NCBI RefSeq assembly: GCF_003634105.1
Contig: NZ_RBIQ01000007.1
Span: 1,674,001 to 1,738,000, forward strand
DNA: 64,000 bases
Source of the DNA: Maribacter vaceletii
GTDB taxonomy: Bacteria; Bacteroidota; Bacteroidia; Flavobacteriales; Flavobacteriaceae
Direction of reading: 5' to 3'
Below are positions 48,692 to 58,665 of this stretch, piece by piece. The number at the start of each line of letters is the position of its first letter. The first letter of the stretch is position 1. The notes below the pieces were generated by a model. It did no database searches, was not told where the DNA came from, and worked only from the letters and a program-made list of their open reading frames with translations. Made by a program: the position numbers and the translations under genes.

Positions 48692-49668
48692 TAATCTAGT
48701 GATTGATTTTCCTGATTAGCAAACTTTAGCATATTTTCAAATTCTATAGGAGATAAACTACCATAATAAAAATTAATTGGGTTTATACGATCCTTTTCTT
48801 TCCAAACTTCATAATGCAAATGCGGAGCTTCGGAACGTCCTGTACTGCCAACAAAACCAATAAGGTCTCCACGTTTAACTTTTTGTCCTTTTTTTACATT
48901 GTATTGACTTAAGTGCGCATATAAACTAAGGTAGCCATATCCATGGTCTATTCGTATATGTTTGCCATAACCAGAAGAATTATTATCTGCTCTAACTATT
49001 TTACCGTCTCCAGAAGCGTAAATAGGGGTTCCTTTAGGAGCTGTAAAATCCATTCCATAATGCATTTTTCTAGCCTTTGTAAAAGGGTCAGAGCGCCAGC
49101 CGTAGCCAGAAGCCATTCTAGTTAAATCTTCATTATTTATTGGTTGTATGGCTGGTATTGCAGCAAGTAATTTTTCTTTTTCTTCGGCAAGGATGGTAAT
49201 TTCATCTAAAGACTTAGATTGTATAGCCATTTGTTTTTTAATAACATCTAAACGTTTGGTAGTAGCAATTACCATATCAGAATTATTAAAGCCTTCTAGA
49301 GATTTGTATCTATTTATACCACCAAAGCCAGCTCTTCTTTGCTCTTCAGGAATAGGGTTTGCTTCAAAATATAGTCTGTAAATATTATTATCTCTATCCT
49401 CAATATTAGCAAGAACGTCTTCAATTTGCTCCATTTTTTTGTCTAATAACTCAAACTGAAGCTCATAGTTTTTTACTTCTCTTTGTAAGGATAGTTCTTT
49501 GGGAGTGTTAATTAAATTAGTGTTTAAAAGGAAAATTAATCCTAGTAAACCAAATAGAAATGACCCTAAAAAAAAGAAACTTATGTTTCTATACCGTTTA
49601 GATTTTTTTGGTTCAATCTTACGGTAAGATAACGTATCTGGATCGTAATAATATTTTACTTTAGACAT
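48691..49668 (-). CDS. M23 family peptidase, membrane-anchored
   Basis: A 325-residue cell-wall hydrolase. A short Lys-rich cytosolic stretch leads to one membrane helix (about residues 28-50), a coiled-coil (about 58-100) and the M23 LytM domain (about 195-305). The zinc site residues are in HYGMDF and HLHYEV, and GSTGRSEAPHLHYEV is the usual signature. It should cut peptide cross-links in peptidoglycan, or activate amidases like other coiled-coil M23 proteins. It is first in the minus-strand operon with merR-type and lemA genes and is divergent from alaS. Confidence 0.93.
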   Translation of the reverse strand: MSKVKYYYDPDTLSYRKIEPKKSKRYRNISFFFLGSFLFGLLGLIFLLNTNLINTPKELSLQREVKNYELQFELLDKKMEQIEDVLANIEDRDNNIYRLYFEANPIPEEQRRAGFGGINRYKSLEGFNNSDMVIATTKRLDVIKKQMAIQSKSLDEITILAEEKEKLLAAIPAIQPINNEDLTRMASGYGWRSDPFTKARKMHYGMDFTAPKGTPIYASGDGKIVRADNNSSGYGKHIRIDHGYGYLSLYAHLSQYNVKKGQKVKRGDLIGFVGSTGRSEAPHLHYEVWKEKDRINPINFYYGSLSPIEFENMLKFANQENQSLD

Positions 49669-49691
49669 GAATAGATTTTATCCTATTTTTG
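49660..49691 (+). promoter_or_regulatory. Promoter of alaS
   Basis: TATTTTTG at 49684-49691 fits the -7 box, with TTTA at 49660-49663 about 20 bp upstream as a -33-like element. The leader to the alaS start would be about 75 nt. Confidence 0.45.
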
Positions 49692-49772
49692 TGCTTTAAA
49701 TATAGCGCAATAAACAAATATAAAAATTGTTTTGCAGAAACCATTATTTTTTAAGAAACCTTACCATTTTAG

Positions 49773-52388
49773 ATGAATTCCAAGGAAATTAGAAGTCAGT
49801 TTTTAAATTTTTTTAAAGAGAAAAACCACAAGATAGTCGCATCTGCCCCAATGGTTATTAAAGATGACCCTACTTTATTATTTACAAATGCTGGTATGAA
49901 CCAGTTTAAGGAGTATTTTTTAGGGAATAGTGTTCCTAAAAGTTCTAGAGTTTCGGATACGCAAAAATGTTTAAGGGTAAGCGGTAAGCATAATGATTTA
50001 GAAGAGGTTGGTAAAGATACGTACCACCATACTATGTTCGAAATGCTTGGAAATTGGAGTTTTGGAGACTACTTTAAAAAAGAAGCTATAGAATGGGCTT
50101 GGGAATTACTTACCGATGTTTTAAAAGTAGATAAGGATAGTCTTTACGTTTCTGTTTTTGAAGGAAGCTCAGATGCAGATAATTTAGAGATGGATATGGA
50201 AGCTTACAATTTATGGAAGGCTATTGTACCAGAAGACCGAATTATAAAAGGAAATAAAAAAGATAACTTTTGGGAAATGGGAGAGCAAGGACCTTGCGGA
50301 CCATGTTCAGAAATACATGTAGATATACGTTCTGCAGAAGAAAAAGCTAAAGTTTCTGGGGCAAGTTTGGTAAATGAAGATCACCCGCAGGTTGTAGAAA
50401 TATGGAATCTTGTATTTATGCAGTATAACCGTAAAGCAAGTGGACAATTAGAGCCTTTGCCAGCAAAACATGTAGATACGGGAATGGGGTTTGAACGTTT
50501 GTGTATGGTTTTGCAAAATGTAAAATCTAATTATGATACCGATGTTTTTACACCAATTATTAGAGAAATAGAAACCATAACCAATTCTAAATACGGAAAG
50601 AACGAAGAAACAGATATTGCTATACGTGTAATTGCAGATCATATTAGAGCGGTGTCTTTCTCTATTGCAGATGGGCAATTACCTAGTAATACTGGTGCTG
50701 GTTATGTTATAAGAAGAATTTTAAGAAGGGCAGTACGTTATGGTTTTACTTTTTTAGAAACTAAAGAACCTTTTATGTATCGTTTGGTAGGAGTGCTAAA
50801 TAATATAATGGGAGATGCCTATCCAGAACTAAAAGAACAATACCAGTTAATAGAAAATGTAATTAAAGAAGAAGAGCATTCTTTTTTAAAGACATTAGAT
50901 CAGGGGTTAGTTTTGTTAGATACTATAATTAGTAATACAAAAGGAAAAGAAGTTAACGGGGCAAAAGCTTTTGAGCTTTATGACACCTATGGTTTCCCTA
51001 TAGATCTTACGGCTTTAATTTTAAGTGAAAAAGGGTTTAGTTTAGATGAAGCAGGTTTTGAAAAAGCCATGCAAGAACAAAAAAACCGTTCTAAATCTGC
51101 GTCTGAAACTTCTAAGGAAGATTGGACTATTTTGGTAAATGACCAAGAGCAAGAGTTTATTGGTTATGATAGATTAGAGGCGGACGTAAAACTGGTGAAA
51201 TTTAGAAAAATCACTTCTAAAAAAGACGGGCAACAATATCAATTAGTATTTAATTTAACTCCGTTTTATGCAGAAGGTGGTGGCCAGGTTGGTGATAAAG
51301 GATATTTAGAAGCATCTAACGGAGATGTTATATATATTATTGATACTAAAAGAGAGAATAATGAGATAGTACATTTTTCAAAGAACTTGCCTAAAAAGTT
51401 AGAGGAGGTATTAAAAGCGGTAGTAGATAAAAAACAAAGACAAAGAACAGAAGCAAACCATACTGCTACGCACTTATTACACCAAGCTTTAAGAGAGGTT
51501 TTAGGAACTCATGTAGAGCAAAAAGGATCTGCCGTACACTCTAAATATTTACGTTTTGACTTTTCTCATTTTGCTAAAGTCACAACAGAAGAATTACGGG
51601 AAGTAGAAGATTTTGTAAATGCTAGGATTGAGGGTAAGTTGGAATTACAGGAAAATAAGTCGGTTCCAATGAAACAGGCAATAGAAGAGGGCGCTATGGC
51701 ATTATTTGGAGAAAAATATGGCGATGCAGTGCGTACTATTCGTTTTGGAAAGTCTATAGAGTTGTGTGGAGGAACACATGTAAAAAACACAGCCGATATT
51801 TGGCATTTTAAAATTAAGAGCGAAGGTGCTGTTGCTTCTGGAATTCGTAGAATAGAAGCCATAACTTTTGATGGCGTTAAAGAGTTTTATTTTGAAAACA
51901 ACAGAACGTTGTTTGAAATTAAAGATGTATTAAATAATGCAAAAGACCCTGTAAAAGCCGTAGTTGCTTTACAAGAAGAAAATAGTAGTTACAAAAAGCA
52001 AATAGCAGAACTTTTAAAAGATAAAGCGAAAAACCTTAAAGGAGATTTATTAGGGAGTTTAGAAGAAATTAACGGAGTTCAGTTTTTAGCTAAAAAGGTA
52101 GATTTAGATGCTGCAGGGATAAAAGACCTTTCTTTTGAAATGGGACAAAATAAAGATAATTTGTTCTTACTTTTTGGAACAGAGCAAAAAGGAAAAGCAT
52201 TACTTTCTTGTTATATATCTAAAGAATTAGCTGCGTCTAAAAACTTAAATGCAGGAACCATTGTGCGGGAGCTTGGTAAGTTTATACAAGGTGGCGGCGG
52301 TGGTCAACCATTTTTTGCTACAGCAGGAGGTAAAAACCCAGCAGGTATAGAAGAAGCTTTAAGTAAAGCAAAAGAGTATATTTCATAA
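49773..52388 (+). CDS. alaS: Alanine-tRNA ligase
   Basis: Class II aminoacyl-tRNA synthetase of 871 residues charging tRNA-Ala. The catalytic domain has [10 protein letters not shown] and [10 protein letters not shown]; the editing domain has the HTATHLLH metal site (about 567-574) and CGGTHV (about 668-673); the C-Ala domain ends in GGGGGQP...GGKNPAG. The length is normal. It is followed by the GSCFA gene after 8 bp, so a short operon alaS-GSCFA-DUF4230 is likely. Confidence 0.98.
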   Translation: MNSKEIRSQFLNFFKEKNHKIVASAPMVIKDDPTLLFTNAGMNQFKEYFLGNSVPKSSRVSDTQKCLRVSGKHNDLEEVGKDTYHHTMFEMLGNWSFGDYFKKEAIEWAWELLTDVLKVDKDSLYVSVFEGSSDADNLEMDMEAYNLWKAIVPEDRIIKGNKKDNFWEMGEQGPCGPCSEIHVDIRSAEEKAKVSGASLVNEDHPQVVEIWNLVFMQYNRKASGQLEPLPAKHVDTGMGFERLCMVLQNVKSNYDTDVFTPIIREIETITNSKYGKNEETDIAIRVIADHIRAVSFSIADGQLPSNTGAGYVIRRILRRAVRYGFTFLETKEPFMYRLVGVLNNIMGDAYPELKEQYQLIENVIKEEEHSFLKTLDQGLVLLDTIISNTKGKEVNGAKAFELYDTYGFPIDLTALILSEKGFSLDEAGFEKAMQEQKNRSKSASETSKEDWTILVNDQEQEFIGYDRLEADVKLVKFRKITSKKDGQQYQLVFNLTPFYAEGGGQVGDKGYLEASNGDVIYIIDTKRENNEIVHFSKNLPKKLEEVLKAVVDKKQRQRTEANHTATHLLHQALREVLGTHVEQKGSAVHSKYLRFDFSHFAKVTTEELREVEDFVNARIEGKLELQENKSVPMKQAIEEGAMALFGEKYGDAVRTIRFGKSIELCGGTHVKNTADIWHFKIKSEGAVASGIRRIEAITFDGVKEFYFENNRTLFEIKDVLNNAKDPVKAVVALQEENSSYKKQIAELLKDKAKNLKGDLLGSLEEINGVQFLAKKVDLDAAGIKDLSFEMGQNKDNLFLLFGTEQKGKALLSCYISKELAASKNLNAGTIVRELGKFIQGGGGGQPFFATAGGKNPAGIEEALSKAKEYIS

Positions 52389-52396
52389 TACTAATA

Positions 52397-53347
52397 ATGA
52401 AACTACAAACCAAAATTCCTTTACAAAAGGAAAAGAACCAGATAAATTATAGCAGCAAATTGCTGTTGTTGGGTTCTTGTTTTGTAGAGAATATTGGGGA
52501 AAAATTAAAATATTATAAATTCCAAACGGTTCAAAATCCGTTTGGAATTTTATTTCACCCTTTGGCTATTGAAAACTTGGTGTCCAGAGCTATAGCATTA
52601 AAAGAATACACAAAAGAATCTATTTTTTTAAATGAAGAACGTTGGCATTGTTATGATGCGCATTCCGAGTTAAGTTCTAATACTCCTGAGGAACTGTTAG
52701 AGAAGCTAAATAGTGGATTACGGACTACTAAAGAGCAAATAAAAGAAGCATCACACATTGTAATTACCTTAGGAACAGCTTGGGTATATTCTTTTATAGA
52801 GGAAAAAAAAGTAGTAGCCAATTGTCATAAAGTTCCGCAAAAGCAATTTTCTAAAAAAATATTGTCGGTAAATGAAATTCAAGATAGTTTAGAGCATATA
52901 AAATATCAAATTAAAAAAATAAATAAAGAAGCAACTCTAATATTTACAGTTTCTCCTGTACGTCATATAAAAGACGGATTTGTAGAAAATCAACAAAGTA
53001 AAGCACATCTTATTACTGCCATACATGAGGTAATTAAAAAAAGTAATGTCACTTATTTTCCGTCTTATGAAATCATGATGGATGAATTGCGCGATTATCG
53101 TTTTTATAAAGAAGATATGGTGCACCCTAATGCAACTGCTGTAAATTATATATGGGAAAAGTTTACTTTAAGTTGGATTAATGAGGAGGCGCAAAAAGTA
53201 ATGGATAAGGTTTCTGTGGTTCAAAAAGGACTGGCACATAGGCCTTTTAATGAAAAATCTCTAAAGCATAAAGAGTTTTTAAAAGCGCTTGAAAAGAAAA
53301 AAACGTATCTTCAAGAAGCGTATTCTTTTATGAAATTTACGTTATGA
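52397..53347 (+). CDS. GSCFA domain protein
   Basis: A 316-residue cytosolic protein with the naming motif GSCF at residues 26-29 and a second conserved region HLITAIHEV...YFPSYEIMMDELRDYRFYKEDMVHPN, split here into YFPSYEIMMDELRDYRFY and DMVHPN. The fold is related to SGNH/GDSL hydrolases, with GSCF as the nucleophile region (S27) and the DxxH (DMVH) as the rest of the active site. The substrate is unknown. It overlaps the DUF4230 gene by 4 bp (ATGA). Confidence 0.9.
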   Translation: MKLQTKIPLQKEKNQINYSSKLLLLGSCFVENIGEKLKYYKFQTVQNPFGILFHPLAIENLVSRAIALKEYTKESIFLNEERWHCYDAHSELSSNTPEELLEKLNSGLRTTKEQIKEASHIVITLGTAWVYSFIEEKKVVANCHKVPQKQFSKKILSVNEIQDSLEHIKYQIKKINKEATLIFTVSPVRHIKDGFVENQQSKAHLITAIHEVIKKSNVTYFPSYEIMMDELRDYRFYKEDMVHPNATAVNYIWEKFTLSWINEEAQKVMDKVSVVQKGLAHRPFNEKSLKHKEFLKALEKKKTYLQEAYSFMKFTL

Positions 53348-53958
53348 AAAAAGTTTTAATAGGTGCGTTGGTTACATTGTCCATGGTTTTTGTTTTTCGT
53401 TCTTGTATGAATAGCAATAAAGAAAAAGCAATTCTCGAGGAAAACTCAATGCTTATTCAGGAACAAATTAAAAATGTTTCCAAATTAGTAGTAACGGAAG
53501 GTCATTTTGCAGAGGTATATAATTATAAGGATTCTCAAGAACTTTTTGGTCCGTTAATTACAGCAGATAAAAAAGCTTTAGTGGTAGTTAATGCCGAAGT
53601 TACTGTTGGTTATGATTTAAGCAAATTAACTTTTAAAGTAGATGATAAAGCAAAAGTCTTATATATAAAAGAGATTCCAGAACCCGAAATTAAAATAAAC
53701 CCAGATTTTGAGTATTATGATGTTACTGCAGATTATTTAAACCCTTTTAAAGCAGAAGATTATAACACTATAAAGAAAAACATACACGCTTCCTTATTAA
53801 AAAAAGTAGAAGCTTCTACTTTAAAAAGTAATGCCAAAAATAGATTATTAAGCGAGCTTTCTAAATTTTATGTACTTACCAAAAGTATGGGATGGACGTT
53901 AGAGTATAACGAACAACTTATTCAAGAAAATAGTTTAGAGCAATTTATTAAGGATTAA
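53344..53958 (+). CDS. DUF4230 domain protein
   Basis: A 204-residue protein with an N-terminal membrane helix (about residues 3-18) and a DUF4230 domain (about 40-195) carrying VVTEGHFAEV, ALVVVNAEVTVGYDLSKL and the C-terminal SMGWTLEYNE. The family is common in Bacteroidota and its role is unknown; it probably faces the periplasm. It is translationally coupled to the GSCFA gene by an ATGA overlap and its stop overlaps the convergent hydroxylase gene by 4 bp. Confidence 0.85.
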   Translation: MKKVLIGALVTLSMVFVFRSCMNSNKEKAILEENSMLIQEQIKNVSKLVVTEGHFAEVYNYKDSQELFGPLITADKKALVVVNAEVTVGYDLSKLTFKVDDKAKVLYIKEIPEPEIKINPDFEYYDVTADYLNPFKAEDYNTIKKNIHASLLKKVEASTLKSNAKNRLLSELSKFYVLTKSMGWTLEYNEQLIQENSLEQFIKD

Positions 53959-55730
53959 GCTTTTTTGCTTTTTGTTTGGTCTTGTACTAGGGTTATACCA
54001 TTGTCTATAAGATGTCCAATTCTAGGATTATCTAGTTTTATATTTTCTAAGTGAGCAGCAATAGATGCTGCAAATTCTATAGTATTACTTTTAATTGCCA
54101 GTTCATAAATTTCTAGAGGAAGAAGCCAATCTTTAGGGTAGTTTTCTTGTATTTCTTTAAATACTTTATTTCTAGAAACGGTTTTATTTTTTCCTTCTCT
54201 AAAGTCTCTAATTTGTTGGTATAAATCTTCTAGTTTTAATTGTTTAGCAGTTTTTTTAATTTTATGGGTTGTTGTTTTTACTTCATGTGTTATTCTATCA
54301 AAACTAGATAAATCTGCAGGGCCATTAAAAGCAGAAACAATTTTTTCTCCTATTGCCATATTATAAAGTTCCTCTTCCGAATTAAATAATACCTTTCCTA
54401 AATGCGTCACAATGCAATTTTTTAGGGTAATTAAAATAATTTCGCCTTGTAGGTTTCGTGTTCCAGTAATAATTTTTCCTTTTACAGTAATGTCTCCTTC
54501 AAATTCAAGAGAAATTATTTCGCCTTCAAAAATATTATAAGCCTTAAGGTCTCTGGGGCTCATGTCTTCAATAGCAATATTAATGCCTTTTAATTTTCCA
54601 ATCGGAGAACCAAAACCATGCAGATGTTGGTTAATTCCTTGTCCAATTAGTTCCTGATTACGGTAAGAAAGCGCAGTAGGTCCTGCAGTCTGAAAAAATA
54701 TTGGAGTACCATTATTTTCAAGAACCGAAATATAATTACCAGAAATTTGTAAACCTGTACTTAGTTCTATAGTGCCTATTTCTGCAGCATCTATTAATTT
54801 TTGAACGCCAATTAGTCCTCCAGTTCTTAAGGCCATAGTATTTGCAAATTCTTCTAAGACCTGACTTAGAAAAGAAAAATCGGGAGTTACAAACAATTGC
54901 GGTTGGGGTTTGGTAATATCAAAAGAAGTATGTGCGGCAATCTTAGAGTATGGTATTTTTTTTACTTCATTGGTCATACACCAAGCACTTTCGCCAATAG
55001 AAGATAAAAGGCCAGCACCATATATTTTAGGATTTTCAACCGTACCAATTAAACCGTATTCTACAGTCCACCAATGCAGGTTTCTAATAAGAGCCATTTC
55101 GCTAGGCTCTCCCATATTTTTCTGAAGATTTTCTATTAGGTTTTCGGCTTTTTTAATTTCGTCTTCTGGCGTGTTTGGGGCTTCTTTTATAATAGATAAA
55201 TGCCTAACGGCTTCATATAATTCATAATCTTTTTTACTAGAAATAGCTTTGCATCCTATTTCTCCAAAACGTCTTAAATATTCTGCGTATTCAGGATTGG
55301 CAATAATGGGGGCATGCCCAGCACCTTCGTGAATAATATCTGGAGCAGGAGTGTACTCTATATTTTCTAATTGCCTTATGTCGGATGCTATTACAAGAAC
55401 ATTGTATGCTTGGAACTCCATAAAAGCGGAAGGAGGTATAAAACCATCTACTGCAACTGCTGCCCACCCAATTTCTTCTAAAATACGGTTCATGCCGTAC
55501 ATGTTTGGAATGTTATTTATGGATATTCCTGTTTTTTGTAGGCCATCTAAGTAAGATGCGTGTGCAACTTTTCCTAAATAATCTACATTTTTACGCATAA
55601 CGTATCTCCAAACCGCTTGATCTATAGCAGAGTAATCCTCATAGTTTTGTGGTTTTATAAATTGCCTTAGGTGTTCGGGTAATTTATCTAAAATTGGATT
55701 GCTTTGGTAGTTGTTTTGCATATTATACAT
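53955..55730 (-). CDS. Phenylalanine 4-monooxygenase-like aromatic amino acid hydroxylase, long form
   Basis: Iron- and pterin-dependent hydroxylase that should convert phenylalanine to tyrosine. The iron ligands are H134 and H139 in HEGAGH and E224 in WTVEYGL. The catalytic domain fills residues about 30-330; a typical bacterial enzyme is only about 260-300 residues, so roughly 250 residues of C-terminal extension with no recognised domain remain. Long forms of this kind are known in flavobacteria. The divergent Lrp/AsnC gene probably regulates it, and a TACCTTTA box (plus 55750 region, minus strand) could be its promoter. A second ATG three codons in (MQNNY) is also possible. Confidence 0.88.
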   Translation of the reverse strand: MYNMQNNYQSNPILDKLPEHLRQFIKPQNYEDYSAIDQAVWRYVMRKNVDYLGKVAHASYLDGLQKTGISINNIPNMYGMNRILEEIGWAAVAVDGFIPPSAFMEFQAYNVLVIASDIRQLENIEYTPAPDIIHEGAGHAPIIANPEYAEYLRRFGEIGCKAISSKKDYELYEAVRHLSIIKEAPNTPEDEIKKAENLIENLQKNMGEPSEMALIRNLHWWTVEYGLIGTVENPKIYGAGLLSSIGESAWCMTNEVKKIPYSKIAAHTSFDITKPQPQLFVTPDFSFLSQVLEEFANTMALRTGGLIGVQKLIDAAEIGTIELSTGLQISGNYISVLENNGTPIFFQTAGPTALSYRNQELIGQGINQHLHGFGSPIGKLKGINIAIEDMSPRDLKAYNIFEGEIISLEFEGDITVKGKIITGTRNLQGEIILITLKNCIVTHLGKVLFNSEEELYNMAIGEKIVSAFNGPADLSSFDRITHEVKTTTHKIKKTAKQLKLEDLYQQIRDFREGKNKTVSRNKVFKEIQENYPKDWLLPLEIYELAIKSNTIEFAASIAAHLENIKLDNPRIGHLIDNGITLVQDQTKSKKA

Positions 55731-55883
55731 AAATATAAAGATGTGTAATTACTATTAAAGGTACATATTTGATTATTTAGTAGTGTGCAATGTGTGATTA
55801 TTAGTAAAAATTCCTTTATTTTTAAATAATATGGTAATATGTACTTTTGAGTTGAATTTTATGGTGTTGAAACAGGAAAATTT

Positions 55884-56351
55884 ATGGAACAAAAAATAGA
55901 TAGTATAGATAGAAAAATATTGCAGATATTAGAGAAAGATGCAAAAACTAATGCTAAAGAAATAGCAGAACGGTTGCAAATGACCAAAACCCCTGTGTAT
56001 GATCGTATAAGAAGATTAGAGCAGAATGGTTTTATTTCTAAGTACGTTGCTATTATAGATAAAAATAAAGTAGAGCCAAGTATTACTGTTTTTAGCTTTG
56101 TATCCTTAGATGCTCAAAAGGAACGCTTAATGGATGATTTTGCTGCTAGTGTAAAAAAGTATCCAGAAGTAGTAGAGTGTTTTGTAGTAGGTGGGGAGTT
56201 CGATTTTTTGTTAAAAATAGTAGTTAAAGATTTAGATGACTATTTTAAGTTCTCCAAAGATAAGGTAGCATCTTTGCCACATATAGGAATGGTTAAAAGT
56301 GCATTTGTTTTAAACGAAGTAAAAGACAGTACTTATTTTCCTTTATTATAA
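55884..56351 (+). CDS. Lrp/AsnC family transcription regulator
   Basis: A 155-residue feast/famine regulator with an N-terminal helix-turn-helix (residues about 4-60, DRKILQILEKDAKTNAKEIAERLQ as LxxDAxxxxxEIAxxL) and a RAM ligand-binding domain (about 70-150, with VVECFVVGGEFDFLLKIV). Such proteins sense amino acids. Its divergent position to the phenylalanine hydroxylase-like gene suggests that it senses phenylalanine or tyrosine. A TACTTTTG -7 box at 55842-55849 with TTTA at 55815-55818 fits a promoter for this gene. Confidence 0.93.
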   Translation: MEQKIDSIDRKILQILEKDAKTNAKEIAERLQMTKTPVYDRIRRLEQNGFISKYVAIIDKNKVEPSITVFSFVSLDAQKERLMDDFAASVKKYPEVVECFVVGGEFDFLLKIVVKDLDDYFKFSKDKVASLPHIGMVKSAFVLNEVKDSTYFPLL

Positions 56352-56389
56352 AAAAGAGAGAGCTGTTTAGCTAAACAACTCTCTCTTTT
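56352..56389. terminator. Bidirectional terminator
   Basis: AAAAGAGAGAG and CTCTCTCTTTT flank a TGTTTAG/CTAAACA palindrome, giving a long near-perfect stem with A-run and T-run ends. It lies between the convergent Lrp and DUF4136 genes and should serve both. Confidence 0.9.
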
Positions 56390-56407
56390 AAATTCATGTA
56401 CAGATGC

Positions 56408-56968
56408 TTATTTTACAGCCATTATTTGTGGCGGATAAGCTTTTAATATCTCTCCTACAAATTCCTGAATACGTTCTTCCTTCTTTTCTATGCTTTTAGA
56501 TTGGGAAAGAGTTCCTATTCCTTTTCCTTGCCAAACTAATTCTTTGCTTTTAGAATCAATTAAATCTATATAAAGAGAGCCTTGTGTTCTGGTGCTTACT
56601 TGTGTGCCATTGTTCCATCCTGGCCCCCAGTAATAAGGGTTCCAGCCCCAACCAAAACCACCGCCCCAGTAGTTATTGTAAACATCAACTTGTTCTTTCT
56701 CTTTAGTGAAAATACTTACCAAGATATCTGGAGAATTAGATTTTGTAAATCCTCTTATAGCCATTTCAGAATCAATAGCTCTTAAAATTCTTTTTTTATC
56801 TAAATCAGAAATTTGAGCTTTATCAATACCAGTCTTGTAAAACGCATAGGATTTATACGAATTAAAATTAGCATCTTTATCATAATCAGAAAGTACGCGT
56901 ACCGAGGTACAAGAACTTAATACAGCCAATAGTAATATTGGTATTGCGAGTAATTGTAGTTTTTTCAT
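56408..56968 (-). CDS. DUF4136 lipoprotein
   Basis: A 186-residue lipoprotein. The start at 56968 is chosen because it begins a lipoprotein signal (MKKLQLLAIPILLLAVLSSC); the upstream ATG at 57022 gives a polar leader. The DUF4136 domain covers residues about 25-180 with VLSDYDKDANFNSYKSYAFYKT at its start and DLIDSKSKELVWQGKGIG near the end. An aromatic- and Gly-rich loop (NNYWGGGFGWGWNPYYWG, in part) sits in the middle. The role is unknown; outer-membrane location is inferred. Confidence 0.87.
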   Translation of the reverse strand: MKKLQLLAIPILLLAVLSSCTSVRVLSDYDKDANFNSYKSYAFYKTGIDKAQISDLDKKRILRAIDSEMAIRGFTKSNSPDILVSIFTKEKEQVDVYNNYWGGGFGWGWNPYYWGPGWNNGTQVSTRTQGSLYIDLIDSKSKELVWQGKGIGTLSQSKSIEKKEERIQEFVGEILKAYPPQIMAVK

Positions 56969-57046
56969 AACAACTATATTTTTTGGGATTAGAATAGATT
57001 TTTTGTAATTAAAACATCTCAAAAATCATGCCGAATAAACACTTTG

Positions 57047-57232
<186 letters not shown>

Positions 57233-57412
57233 CTATAAAATTAAGGATTCTTTGTTGATAACTGCCTTATGCCCACTAGAAACCTATACATTTTAGTAAG
57301 GTTTATAGGTTTTTTATTCTTTAATCGATTTTGTTTGTATGTAAATCTAGTAACTTTTTAAGATTAAAAAATTACAATTATCTTTGGGGATAAGCGTTTG
57401 TAAAAAGTATTT

Positions 57413-57745
57413 ATGATATTAATATTCAAACATTTCTTCTATAAAAATTACGTAGGCTTGTCTTTATGGCCTTTTATAATTCTAAAGGATACTACCTTAA
57501 AAGAAGATATTGTACTTATTAATCACGAAAAAATACACCTTAAACAACAGCAAGAATTGCTTATTCTTCCTTTTTATATTTGGTATATAACAGAGTGGCT
57601 TTTACGTAGTGTTTTTTATTTAAACACTTATAAAGCATATCAAAATATTAGCTTTGAGCGCGAAGCTTATTATAATGAGAATAATTTAGATTATTTAAAT
57701 CAAAGAAAGTTTTTCAGCTTTATTAAATACCTTTGGCGTAGTTAA
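57413..57745 (+). CDS. Small membrane protein with HEXXH motif
   Basis: A 110-residue protein with two hydrophobic stretches (about residues 12-25 and 49-68). H38-E39-K40-I41-H42 is a zinc-metalloprotease motif next to LKQQQELLILPFYIWY, and a conserved-looking E-R-E segment (FEREAYYN) follows in the C-terminal third, reminiscent of the third ligand Glu in gluzincins. I do not recognise a named family, and only a short fragment of the M56/M48 fold could fit. The next gene starts 11 bp downstream, so they are probably co-transcribed. Confidence 0.65.
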   Translation: MILIFKHFFYKNYVGLSLWPFIILKDTTLKEDIVLINHEKIHLKQQQELLILPFYIWYITEWLLRSVFYLNTYKAYQNISFEREAYYNENNLDYLNQRKFFSFIKYLWRS

Positions 57746-57756
57746 ACAAAAGTTTA

Positions 57757-58665
57757 GTGCAAACGCAAAATCAAAAAGTAAATCATCCATTACTTATAGA
57801 GAAGCAAATTTCGTTGTATATAAAACGAGAAGATTTAATACACCCATTAATTTCGGGTAATAAGTATCGTAAATTAAAATACAATATACTAGCTGCAAAA
57901 GAAGCAAAACAAGATACGTTACTAACTTTTGGCGGAGCCTACTCTAATCATATCGCTGCAACTGCTTATGCAGGTATGCAAGAAGGTTTAAAAACTATTG
58001 GTATTATTAGAGGAGAAGAACTGCAAGATAAATGGCAAAATAATGCCACTTTACTTTTAGCAAAAGAACATGGTATGCATTTTAAATTTGTTAGTAGAGA
58101 GGCGTATAGGTTTAAAGAAACACCAGAATTTATAAACGAATTAAAGAAAGAATTTAAAGATTTTTATTTATTACCAGAAGGCGGTAGTAATTCTCTAGCA
58201 ATAAAAGGTTGTGAAGAAATTTTATCTTCTAAGGATAGTGAATTTAATGTAATTACTACAGCAGTAGGTACAGGAGGCACTATTTCTGGTATAATAAATG
58301 CATCTAACAAAGAACAAAAAGTAATTGGTTTTCCTGCTTTAAAAGGCAATTTTTTACAAGAAGATATTCGTAAATTTGCAAGCAAAATAAATTGGGAGCT
58401 TCAAAATAAATATCATTTTGGAGGTTATGGTAAGGTTTCTCCAGAATTAATTCAATTTATTAATGCTTTTAAAAAGGAAACCAATATTCTTTTAGACCCA
58501 ATCTATACAGGTAAAATGGTTTATGGTTTACTAGAAATGATAAAAGAAGATAATTTTAAGCCTGGAACAAAAATTTTAGCAATCCATACAGGAGGCTTAC
58601 AAGGTATAAAAGGAATGAATACAGTTTTAAAAAATAAAAAGCAACCTTTAGTAATTGTTGAATGA
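57757..58665 (+). CDS. PLP-dependent D-cysteine desulfhydrase/ACC deaminase family protein
   Basis: A 302-residue fold-type II PLP enzyme. K35 or K39 in the LISGNKYRKLKYN segment supplies the PLP lysine, TFGGAYSNHIAATA (about 67-80) is the substrate-binding loop, and AVGTGGTISGI (about 169-179) holds the phosphate. It could remove sulfide from D-cysteine or open ACC; the two activities cannot be told apart by eye. The start codon is GTG at 57757. It overlaps the glucosaminidase gene by 4 bp (ATGA). Confidence 0.85.
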   Translation: MQTQNQKVNHPLLIEKQISLYIKREDLIHPLISGNKYRKLKYNILAAKEAKQDTLLTFGGAYSNHIAATAYAGMQEGLKTIGIIRGEELQDKWQNNATLLLAKEHGMHFKFVSREAYRFKETPEFINELKKEFKDFYLLPEGGSNSLAIKGCEEILSSKDSEFNVITTAVGTGGTISGIINASNKEQKVIGFPALKGNFLQEDIRKFASKINWELQNKYHFGGYGKVSPELIQFINAFKKETNILLDPIYTGKMVYGLLEMIKEDNFKPGTKILAIHTGGLQGIKGMNTVLKNKKQPLVIVE

